Shown: one piece after another, positions 5,579-10,963 of the stretch
Layout of the letters: each line of letters begins with the position of its first letter
Position numbering within the stretch: position 1 is the first letter of the stretch
Assembly: GCA_937892085.1 (NCBI GenBank)
Contig: CALAVD010000242.1
Location: 1-10,963, forward strand
DNA: 10,963 nt
Direction: 5' to 3'
Origin: an uncultured Prevotellaceae bacterium
Lineage (GTDB): Bacteria; Bacteroidota; Bacteroidia; Bacteroidales; Muribaculaceae
Notes under the pieces: generated by a model
What the model saw: only the letters and a program-made list of their open reading frames with translations
The model's database searches: none
What the model was told of the DNA's origin: nothing
Program-made: the position numbers and the translations under genes

Positions 5579-6031
5579 TTATTTATTTTGAAGAGGACTC
5601 ATGTCCCGTCCCTCGAAGGCGGCGAAGCAGTCGCGCCAGTGCTGCGGCAGGGGTGCCGGCAGGCGCGTGTCGGGGTCGAGATATACCATCACTTGCGAGC
5701 ACGCGCATTTCACCTCGCCGGTGGCGGTGTTTTGTAGAATTTGTAGCACGGTGAAGCTCTTGTTTCCCACGTGGTCGATTTGCGTCTTTACCACTAAGGG
5801 CTCGTCGAAGAGCGTCTCGTGCAGGAAGTTGCAGTTGATGTTGGCAATCACCACGTTCACGTTGTTCCAGTCTTGTCGCTCGCCGGCAGCGCGCTCAAAG
5901 TAGATGCTCTTGCCCAGGTCGAAGAGGTTGAGATACACCGAGTTGTTGACATGGCCTAACGTGTCGAGGTCGCTGAAGCGCAGCTGCACCGGCAGCTCGC
6001 AGTGGAAGGGGTTAGTTATGTTGAAGTCCAT
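5579..6031 (-). CDS. Hotdog-fold acyl-CoA thioesterase (4HBT family)
   Basis: This 150-residue protein has the 4HBT/YbgC-type hotdog signature RFSDLDTLGHVNNSVYL at residues 18-34. Asp23 is in the place of the catalytic aspartate, and the following long helix (NLFDLGKSIYF) is typical. It should hydrolyse acyl-CoA thioesters in the cytoplasm; the chain length it prefers cannot be read from sequence. It is full length for the family, with no targeting signal. It has its own promoter (6135-6166) and a leader of about 95 bases, so it is probably transcribed alone although it follows the secreted-protein gene at 6174-6776. No terminator hairpin with a T tract is visible after its stop. Confidence 0.88.
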   Translation of the reverse strand: MDFNITNPFHCELPVQLRFSDLDTLGHVNNSVYLNLFDLGKSIYFERAAGERQDWNNVNVVIANINCNFLHETLFDEPLVVKTQIDHVGNKSFTVLQILQNTATGEVKCACSQVMVYLDPDTRLPAPLPQHWRDCFAAFEGRDMSPLQNK

Positions 6032-6134
6032 ATTTCTTTAAAGTTAACAAGCTGACAAGAAAACGAGCTGACGAGGCAGTAGAGATTGCTGATACCGCCG
6101 TTGTCGCAGCTACTATTTCGCTTGATTTTCGTTA

Positions 6135-6166
6135 CAAAGATAAACTTATAGGATTAAAAGTGCAAA
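6135..6166 (-). promoter_or_regulatory. Promoter of the thioesterase gene
   Basis: On the minus strand TTTG (6166-6163), exactly 20 bases, then TATCTTTG (6142-6135) is a full match to the Bacteroidetes sigma-ABfr consensus. It begins 8 bases after the stop of the neighbouring gene. Initiation would fall near 6128. Confidence 0.8.
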
Positions 6167-6173
6167 TTTTTTG

Positions 6174-6776
6174 TCAATTTTCCAGAGCAGGTTTCAGTTG
6201 TTGCTCGAAGATTTCGCGTTTCACGATGCGGTAGTGGGGGTGATAGGCGGCGTTGTAGGCGCCGCTGTGGTGCACTGCTTGGTTGCGCTGGCTTGCTTGG
6301 CTCAGTAGTTCGCGGTCTTCTTGACCAAAGCCCGGTATTATCTCATCAATCACTTCCACAATCGCTTGCCACTTTGTTGTCCAGCCGGTAGCAGAGTGCT
6401 GCGCTGGTTTGGCACTGTCGAGGAATGCCCAGAGTAGTTGCTCGGGGGTGATGATCCCATCTTTAACTGCATTGAGATATACTCGCATGTAGTCACCATT
6501 CACGCCTATAGGCTCGTAGTAGAGGGTAATCGTCTGGTCGTGGCAGTGGTCGAGTTCGTAGCTGAGGTAGTCGCGCACCGCGGCAGTGTCGGCAATCATG
6601 TGCTCGGCGCCGAAATGCTCCTGGTAGAACGCCTTGTAGATGTCTTGCAGGGTAGAGGCTGGATATTCGTTCATCAGCTGCTCCACAGCTTGCCGCAGGG
6701 CTGCCTTGTCGATGACTTGTGCTTTAACAACCATTGGTGCTATTATGGCAAAAATAAAAATGGCTATCTTTTTCAT
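6174..6776 (-). CDS. Secreted protein of unknown function downstream of rimO
   Basis: This 200-residue protein has a signal peptide (MKKIAIFIFAIIAPMVVKA, cleavage near residue 19) and no lipobox, so it is likely periplasmic. The body is helical, with conserved-looking segments LQDIYKAFYQEHFGAEHMIAD (around 42-62), LYYEPIGVNGDYMRVYL and an IIPGFGQ turn. Several histidines (HF, HM, HYR) and aromatic residues cluster, hinting at a binding or catalytic pocket, but I cannot name a family. The start lies 4 bases after the rimO stop, so it is almost certainly cotranscribed with rimO. The thioesterase promoter begins right after its stop. Confidence 0.82.
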   Translation of the reverse strand: MKKIAIFIFAIIAPMVVKAQVIDKAALRQAVEQLMNEYPASTLQDIYKAFYQEHFGAEHMIADTAAVRDYLSYELDHCHDQTITLYYEPIGVNGDYMRVYLNAVKDGIITPEQLLWAFLDSAKPAQHSATGWTTKWQAIVEVIDEIIPGFGQEDRELLSQASQRNQAVHHSGAYNAAYHPHYRIVKREIFEQQLKPALEN

Positions 6777-6780
6777 AGTT

Positions 6781-8112
6781 TTACTTTTCCACTGTCGCCA
6801 TGAGCTCGAAGGGCAATGCGCTGGTGATGTGGACGTTGTAGAAATTGCCTGGGGTGAGGGGCGTAGTCTTTGTGATGAGGACTTCGGGATCTACTTCGGG
6901 GGAGTCGTGCTGGGTGCGACCCACGTAATACTCGTCTTCCTCTCGGTCGATAATCACACGCCGGGTGGTGTCCACTTTGCTCTCTTGTATCTCCATGGAA
7001 ATAGACTCTTGCAGGTTCATAAGTGCTTCAAGGCGAGCCTGTTTCACGTCTTGCGGGATATTGTCGTCAAGGTTTTGTGCAGCCCAAGTGCCGGCTTCCT
7101 CGCTGTAGGCAAAAGCTCCCATTCGCTCAAAGCGCACTTCACGCGCGAAGTCCATCAGTTCGTCAAATTCCTTGTCGCCCTCGCCTGGGAATCCCACCAT
7201 AAGGGTGGTGCGCAGGTGCAGCCCCGGCACCTCGCGGCGCATGCGCTCGATAAGGCGCAGCGTGTCGTCGCGGGTAATGTGGCGGCGCATGTTGGTGAGC
7301 ACCGTGTCGCTAATGTGCTGCAGGGCGATGTCGAGGTAGTTGCACACGTTATCGTGCTGCGCCATCACGGGCAAGATGTCCCAGGGGAATTGTGTGGGGT
7401 AGGCATAGTGGAGGCGTATCCACTCCACGCCGTCGATAGCTGCCATTTTTTCTATCAGCTCAGGCAGCATCATCTTGCCGTAGAGGTCCATGCCATAGCT
7501 TGATAGGTCTTGGGCTATCACGTTCAGCTCTTTCACGCCTCGGCTCACGAGGTTGCGCGTCTCGTCGAGCAGCTGCTCCAGCGGCACGCTCTTGTGGCGG
7601 CCCGTGATGAGCGGAATGGCGCAGAAGGCGCAGAAGCGGTTGCAGCCCTCCGATATTTTCATGTAGGCGTAGTGGGGTGGGGTGGTGAGTATGCGGTCGC
7701 TGGCAAGGTCGTCGCGGTAGCTCTTGCCCAGGTCGTCGAGCATCTTTTTCCAGTTGAACTTGCCGTAGAAGCGGTCCACCTCGGGCAGTTCCTCCATGAG
7801 GTCGGCCATGAATCGCTCGCTTAGGCATCCCATGACGATGAGTTTCCTGATGCGTCCCTGTCGTTTCGCCTCGCCCATCTCAAGGATGGTGTTGATTGAC
7901 TCCTCTTGAGCGTCGGCAATGAAACCGCAGGTGTTGACCACCACAATCTCGCCATCAACATGGCTGGGGTTGTGCTCCACGGTGTAGCCGGCGGCATGGA
8001 GTTGACGAATTAGGTGCTCCGAATCCACAAGATTTTTAGAGCACCCCAGGGAAATAATGCTTATTTTAAGGGGAGAGCGAGAGGGAAGAGGGGAGAGTTT
8101 ATTTTTCTTCAT
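6781..8112 (-). CDS. rimO: Ribosomal protein S12 methylthiotransferase RimO
   Basis: RimO adds a methylthio group to a conserved aspartate of ribosomal protein S12, using two iron-sulfur clusters and S-adenosylmethionine. The protein has 443 residues, close to the usual length. The N-terminal methylthiotransferase domain has Cys24 in ISLGCSKNLVDSE (a RimO signature), Cys62 and Cys96. The radical-SAM cluster is C157-x3-C161-x2-C164 in EGCNRFCAFC. A TRAM domain occupies roughly the last 65 residues. Oddly, residues 6-15 (LSPLPSRSPL) are encoded by a polypyrimidine tract that is one arm of the inverted repeat around the four-helix-bundle gene, so the start codon was apparently supplied by that insertion. 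No ATG follows before the conserved domain. It lies 18 bases after the four-helix gene and 4 before the secreted-protein gene. Confidence 0.97.
   Translation of the reverse strand: MKKNKLSPLPSRSPLKISIISLGCSKNLVDSEHLIRQLHAAGYTVEHNPSHVDGEIVVVNTCGFIADAQEESINTILEMGEAKRQGRIRKLIVMGCLSERFMADLMEELPEVDRFYGKFNWKKMLDDLGKSYRDDLASDRILTTPPHYAYMKISEGCNRFCAFCAIPLITGRHKSVPLEQLLDETRNLVSRGVKELNVIAQDLSSYGMDLYGKMMLPELIEKMAAIDGVEWIRLHYAYPTQFPWDILPVMAQHDNVCNYLDIALQHISDTVLTNMRRHITRDDTLRLIERMRREVPGLHLRTTLMVGFPGEGDKEFDELMDFAREVRFERMGAFAYSEEAGTWAAQNLDDNIPQDVKQARLEALMNLQESISMEIQESKVDTTRRVIIDREEDEYYVGRTQHDSPEVDPEVLITKTTPLTPGNFYNVHITSALPFELMATVEK
8073..8097. repeat. Polypurine inverted repeat, left arm
   Basis: These 25 bases are purine-rich on the plus strand and match the reverse complement of 8574-8598 at 22 of 25 positions. 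They form the left edge of the four-helix-bundle cassette and code for the RimO N-terminus on the minus strand. Confidence 0.75.
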
Positions 8113-8130
8113 CTTGTTATTGTGTGGGTA

Positions 8131-8511
8131 TTATGCTTGTTTTAATTTATTTATTAGGCTGGTTCTCAGTCCATATAACATCCTTGCAATCTCATCAATC
8201 TGGATTTTAAATTTTTTTTGTTCTTCTGCTGAAAAATAACCTAAATCATTTGCTATAGAGAGTTGGCAATATAACTCCATCAATGAACCATAGGAAATTT
8301 CTATAAAATGTACACGTTCCTTTATAGAGAATCTTCCACTGCCTTCAGCTAAATTTGATGGCACAGAAATAGCAGAACGCCTAATTTGGTCACATAAAGA
8401 ATATTTTTCGAATGATGGAAAAACTTCAAGCAACAAGTAAATATCTTTTACTAATTTACGAGCTTTATTATAAACATCAAGTGTTTCAAAAGTGAAAAAA
8501 ATTTCTTCCAT
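8131..8511 (-). CDS. Four-helix-bundle protein (S23/IVP family)
   Basis: This 126-residue protein is a clear member of the four-helix-bundle family PF05635/TIGR02436, first known from 23S rRNA intervening sequences. Signatures are DVYNKARKLVKDIY (12-25), DQIRRSAISVPSNLAEGSGR (41-60), then FIEISYGSLMEL and a LGYFS turn. The family role is not settled; some members are encoded within rRNA insertions and others within mobile reverse-transcriptase systems (the accessory variability determinant, Avd). It interrupts the ftsY-rimO pair and is bounded by inverted polypyrimidine repeats. It has its own -7 box (8566-8559) and a purine-rich ribosome-binding region, GGAGAG, before the ATG. Its coding sequence is more AT-rich than ftsY or rimO. 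This points to a small mobile cassette; no reverse transcriptase is in the window. Confidence 0.92.
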   Translation of the reverse strand: MEEIFFTFETLDVYNKARKLVKDIYLLLEVFPSFEKYSLCDQIRRSAISVPSNLAEGSGRFSIKERVHFIEISYGSLMELYCQLSIANDLGYFSAEEQKKFKIQIDEIARMLYGLRTSLINKLKQA

Positions 8512-8558
8512 AAAATCTCTCCTCTCTCTTTTTCCTCCTCCTTTTTCTTATTATTTTA

Positions 8559-8566
8559 CAAAGTTA
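8559..8566 (-). promoter_or_regulatory. -7 box of the four-helix-bundle gene
   Basis: The minus strand reads TAACTTTG followed by TAA, matching TAnnTTTG, about 48 bases before the ATG at 8511. The expected -33 position falls in the polypurine arm and has no TTTG, so promoter strength is uncertain. Confidence 0.5.
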
Positions 8567-8573
8567 TATAAAT

Positions 8574-8598
8574 CTCTCCCCTCTCCCCTCTTACTCTC
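8574..8598. repeat. Polypyrimidine inverted repeat, right arm
   Basis: These 25 pyrimidine-rich bases match the reverse complement of 8073-8097 at 22 of 25 positions and lie just after the ftsY stop. A second pyrimidine tract (8516-8546) sits in the leader of the four-helix gene. Confidence 0.75.
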
Positions 8599-8608
8599 TA
8601 CTAAAATA

Positions 8609-9565
8609 TTACTTTCCGAAGAGGGATTTCACGAATTCCTCTTTGCGGAAGATTTGGAGGTCTTCCATGCGCTCGCCTAAGCCGATGTACTTCACGGGAA
8701 TCTGGAACTGGTCGCTGATGCCAATCACCACACCACCCTTAGCGGTGCCGTCGAGCTTGGTGACCGCCAGGGCGTTGACCTCGGTGGCAGCGACAAACTG
8801 CTTGGCCTGCTCAAAGGCGTTTTGCCCGGTGGAGCCGTCGAGCACGAGTAGCACCTCGCTGGGCGCATCGGGTAGCACCTTCTTCATGGTGTTCTTGATT
8901 TTGGTGAGCTGATTCATCAGCCCCACGTTGTTGTGGAGTCGGCCTGCGGTGTCGATAATCACCACGTCGGCGTTCTGCGCCTTGGCGCTCGCCACGGTGT
9001 CGTAGGCCACCGAGGCCGGGTCGGTACCCATCTTGTGCTTGATGACGGGCACTCCCACTCGCTCACCCCAAATCTCGAGCTGCTCGTCGGCGGCAGCGCG
9101 GTAGGTGTCGGCTGCTCCGAGCACCACTTTGTTGCCAGCCTGGGTGAACTGGTAGGCGAGTTTGCCAATAGTCGTGGTTTTGCCCACGCCATTCACTCCC
9201 ACCACCATTATGACGTAAGGTTTCTTGTCGTCATCCACGGTGAAGTCCTCGCGGTTAGCATTGTCATTATCGGCAAGCAGCTGTGTGATTTCCTCACACA
9301 GCATGTCGTTGAGCTCATTGGTGGTGGCATATTTGTCGCGTGCCACGCGCTCTTGGATGCGGTCGAGGATTTTGAGTGTGGTGTTTACTCCCACGTCGCT
9401 GGTGATGAACACCTCCTCGAGGTTGTCGAGCACGTCGTCGTCAATTGTCGATTTGCCGGCTACCGCTTTCTTGAGTTTGGAGAACAATCCTTCTTTGGTC
9501 TTGTTAAGACCAGTGTCGAGGGTCTCTTTCTTCTCTTTGCTGAAAAAATTTTTAAAAAAAGCCAT
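8609..9565 (-). CDS. ftsY: Signal recognition particle receptor FtsY
   Basis: FtsY is the GTPase receptor that docks the signal recognition particle and nascent membrane proteins at the inner membrane. The 318-residue protein has a short lysine-rich N-terminus (no long acidic A domain, as usual in Bacteroidetes), a helical N domain (about 20-100) and a complete G domain. GTPase motifs are GVNGVGKTT (123-131), DTYRAAA (153-159), DTAGR (205-209), TKLDG (269-273) and GLGE (295-298). All key residues are present. The ATG is preceded by a 7-bp tandem repeat (9571-9588) and two hairpins, and I see no TAnnTTTG box there. It may be read from the mtnN promoter or from one I cannot recognise. In related genomes ftsY and rimO are neighbours, here separated by the four-helix-bundle cassette. 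Confidence 0.97.
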   Translation of the reverse strand: MAFFKNFFSKEKKETLDTGLNKTKEGLFSKLKKAVAGKSTIDDDVLDNLEEVFITSDVGVNTTLKILDRIQERVARDKYATTNELNDMLCEEITQLLADNDNANREDFTVDDDKKPYVIMVVGVNGVGKTTTIGKLAYQFTQAGNKVVLGAADTYRAAADEQLEIWGERVGVPVIKHKMGTDPASVAYDTVASAKAQNADVVIIDTAGRLHNNVGLMNQLTKIKNTMKKVLPDAPSEVLLVLDGSTGQNAFEQAKQFVAATEVNALAVTKLDGTAKGGVVIGISDQFQIPVKYIGLGERMEDLQIFRKEEFVKSLFGK

Positions 9566-9570
9566 ATTTA

Positions 9571-9588
9571 AGTGTTAAGTGTTAAGTG
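9571..9588. repeat. 7-bp tandem repeat before ftsY
   Basis: AGTGTTA occurs twice and then AGTG once more, ending 6 bases upstream of the ftsY ATG on the minus strand. The function is unknown. Confidence 0.6.
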
Positions 9589-9589
9589 G

Positions 9590-9608
9590 GCTGCGACGGA
9601 GTCGCAGC
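9590..9608. terminator. Hairpin between luxS and ftsY (inner)
   Basis: A perfect 8-bp GC-rich stem, GCTGCGAC with GTCGCAGC, has a 3-base loop. There is no T tract after it on either strand, so it may be a dispersed repeat, an RNA-processing site or a weak terminator for mtnN-luxS. Confidence 0.45.
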
Positions 9609-9639
9609 ATGGGGAACATTTTGCCTCTTCGTTCCCCAT
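9609..9639. terminator. Hairpin between luxS and ftsY (outer)
   Basis: ATGGGGAAC (9609-9617) pairs perfectly with GTTCCCCAT (9631-9639) around a 13-base loop. It starts seven bases after the luxS stop and directly abuts the second hairpin. Together they could reduce read-through from mtnN-luxS into ftsY. Confidence 0.45.
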
Positions 9640-9645
9640 CCACAT

Positions 9646-10128
9646 TTAGGGATATACGAGGTTTTGGGGTTGGATGTTGTTGAGTATTTCTACTAAGAAT
9701 TTGCGTGCTTCCCATTTTGCCATCGGGAGGTTGTTGAGCATGTAGTTGCCGCACTCCTGAGCGCTACAGCCAGGAATCTCGCTCTCGTCGTAATTGGCGA
9801 TAAAGGTGAAGAGTTCCTTCATTAGTGGCACGATGTCGCTCGACTCGAGGTCGCCCTGCATGAGCAGGCAGTTACCGGTGCAGCATCCTGTAGGCCCCCA
9901 ATACACCACTTTGCTGCCCCACACGGGGTGGTTGCGCAGGAACGAGGCGGCGAGGTGCTCGATGGTGTGCAGCGCGCTCTGGCTCACTGCTGGCTCGCGG
10001 TTAGGGAGCTTCATGCGAATGTCGAAGGTGGTGATAGTGCCTCCGCCTTCTATCTTGTCTTTGCGTGACACATAAATGCCCCGTAGCAGCTTGGTGTGGT
10101 CGATATTGAAACTTGCTACTTTTTCCAT
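9646..10128 (-). CDS. luxS: S-ribosylhomocysteine lyase LuxS
   Basis: LuxS splits S-ribosylhomocysteine into homocysteine and DPD, the precursor of autoinducer-2. The 160-residue protein is full length. The metal site is intact: His54 and His58 in HTIEH, and Cys126 in QECGNY. Ser6, His11 and Arg38 match conserved substrate-site residues. The catalytic cysteine is Cys82 in GPTGCCTGNC. In most LuxS proteins the following position is Arg (GCRTG) and the loop ends in Phe-Tyr; here it is Cys83 and Asn-Cys, a mild variant. It starts 15 bases after the mtnN stop and uses its product, so the two genes form one pathway and probably one transcript. Confidence 0.97.
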   Translation of the reverse strand: MEKVASFNIDHTKLLRGIYVSRKDKIEGGGTITTFDIRMKLPNREPAVSQSALHTIEHLAASFLRNHPVWGSKVVYWGPTGCCTGNCLLMQGDLESSDIVPLMKELFTFIANYDESEIPGCSAQECGNYMLNNLPMAKWEARKFLVEILNNIQPQNLVYP

Positions 10129-10143
10129 AGTTGTTGAGTGATG

Positions 10144-10833
10144 TTAATCTAATTGTTGCAGCAAATCCTTGACAACGGCGAGGGTGTGGGCTGGCGCATC
10201 AACCCAGAAGTCGCTGTATTCCTGGCTGTTGTTGCGATTGGCTCCTGGTGAGTCGCTGATTATGCGCATACTCACAAACGGTGTTTTGCGCACGTGGCAG
10301 GTGTGTGCAATGGCACCGCTCTCCATATCCACGGCGAGGGCTTGCGGGAAGTGACTCTTGATTTTGTTGATGTCGTCGATATTGTCGATGAACTGGTCGC
10401 CGCTCACGATGAGGCCGCAATGCAGGTGTGGGTCTTCGTGAATTTTCTCTATCACAGCGGCAGCGCCATCGAAGTAGAGTGGCAAGCCCTGCATCTGTCC
10501 ATAGCTCACGGTGTCGTCGAAACCGCCACACCACACGTCGTGGTAGCACACTTGGCTGCCTACCACGAGATCCATGATGCTCACTTTGTCGCTGGCTCCA
10601 CCAGCCACACCGGTGTTAATGATAAGCTGAGGGGAATAGCTGTCGATCATGGTTAAGGTGCCGATGGCGGCATTCACCTTTCCCACGCCGCATTGCATAG
10701 CGGCAATCTTGTGGTTGCCTATTGTGCCACAATAAAATGTGATGTTGTTCTTCTCGATAATCCTCAAGTTTTCAAGCTGTGGCTTGAGCAACTCGAGCTC
10801 TTTACTTAATGCTACAATAATACCAATTCTCAT
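10144..10833 (-). CDS. mtnN: 5'-methylthioadenosine/S-adenosylhomocysteine nucleosidase
   Basis: This enzyme (MTAN/Pfs) removes adenine from methylthioadenosine and S-adenosylhomocysteine, producing S-ribosylhomocysteine for LuxS. The 229-residue protein starts MRIGIIVALSKELELL with catalytic Glu12. Glu171 lies in VDMESGAIA and the purine-protonating Asp194 in RIISDSPG, all in the usual places. NTGVAGGA (73-80) is the family ribose-binding segment. I place the start at 10833 rather than 10884 because the longer frame would begin inside the promoter (-33 box at 10885) and adds 17 residues unlike the family. Initiation near 10847 leaves a leader of only about 14 bases. Confidence 0.96.
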   Translation of the reverse strand: MRIGIIVALSKELELLKPQLENLRIIEKNNITFYCGTIGNHKIAAMQCGVGKVNAAIGTLTMIDSYSPQLIINTGVAGGASDKVSIMDLVVGSQVCYHDVWCGGFDDTVSYGQMQGLPLYFDGAAAVIEKIHEDPHLHCGLIVSGDQFIDNIDDINKIKSHFPQALAVDMESGAIAHTCHVRKTPFVSMRIISDSPGANRNNSQEYSDFWVDAPAHTLAVVKDLLQQLD

Positions 10834-10853
10834 AACTTGATGCTTTAAAAGCA

Positions 10854-10885
10854 CAAAGTTATGACAAAAAAATGATAATAGCAAA
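10854..10885 (-). promoter_or_regulatory. Promoter of mtnN-luxS
   Basis: On the minus strand TTTG (10885-10882), exactly 20 bases, then TAACTTTG (10861-10854) is a full match to the Bacteroidetes consensus. Its position rules out the longer mtnN start. Confidence 0.82.
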
Positions 10886-10894
10886 TAAAAGTTT

Positions 10895-10963
10895 AGAGGG
10901 GGAGGGTGAGAGGGGAGAGGGAAGAGGTGAGAGGGAAGAGGGAAGAGGTGAGAGAGGGGAGAG
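10895..10963. repeat. Polypurine low-complexity tract at the window edge
   Basis: Sixty-nine bases are almost entirely G and A on the plus strand, with the word GGGAAGAGGTGAGAG at 10919-10933 and again at 10940-10954. It resembles the polypurine arm at 8073-8097 and continues beyond the window, so a second repeat-bounded insertion may begin here. Confidence 0.7.

Noticed and set aside
6640..7503. 287-codon plus-strand frame
   Set aside because: It is antisense to rimO and the neighbouring secreted-protein gene; no start signals or domains.
10834..10884. Upstream extension of mtnN by 17 residues
   Set aside because: The extension starts inside the promoter and would precede the predicted transcription start; family members begin at MRIGIIVA.

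Overview
The window reads as a chromosomal segment from a gut Bacteroidales bacterium, with the Muribaculaceae/Prevotella side most likely. The evidence is the gene families present (Bacteroidetes-type RimO, FtsY, LuxS, AAA_14/DUF4143 ATPase, IS1380-type transposase, four-helix-bundle/IVP protein), the scarcity of Shine-Dalgarno sites, and Bacteroidetes-type promoters. Those promoters have TTTG, about 20 nt, then TAnnTTTG, and can be read directly upstream of mtnN, the thioesterase and (with CTTG) the ATPase gene. I had no database access, so the taxonomic placement is inference.

Region 1-3665 is accessory. It lies between two 91-bp direct repeats (1-91 and 3575-3665, one mismatch), each ending in a palindromic REP-like unit. 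Inside are: a GC-rich, hairpin-forming stretch (94-290); a tightly coupled three-gene minus-strand operon (small protein, DUF3990 ADP-ribosyltransferase-like protein, DUF3791), which looks like a toxin-antitoxin-type module; the 5' remnant of an IS1380-family element cut off by another REP unit; and an AAA+ ATPase/DUF4143 gene. The ATPase gene has four phased 32-bp repeats over its promoter and three 23-bp repeats after its stop.

Region 3633-5444 is a minus-strand operon: a secreted protein with a calcium-binding-like loop, an XRE-like regulator/adaptor with a single-base frameshift, and a Hanks-type protein kinase whose 3' end is replaced by the REP unit right after its APE motif. The last two genes are damaged as read.

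Region 5579-10833 is mostly conserved, all on the minus strand. In transcription order it holds mtnN-luxS (detoxification of S-adenosylhomocysteine and AI-2 production), two hairpins, ftsY, a four-helix-bundle gene, rimO, a secreted protein of unknown function and a hotdog thioesterase. The four-helix-bundle gene sits between ftsY and rimO, bounded by imperfect 25-bp polypyrimidine/polypurine inverted repeats, one of which now encodes the first residues of RimO. The window ends in another long polypurine tract.
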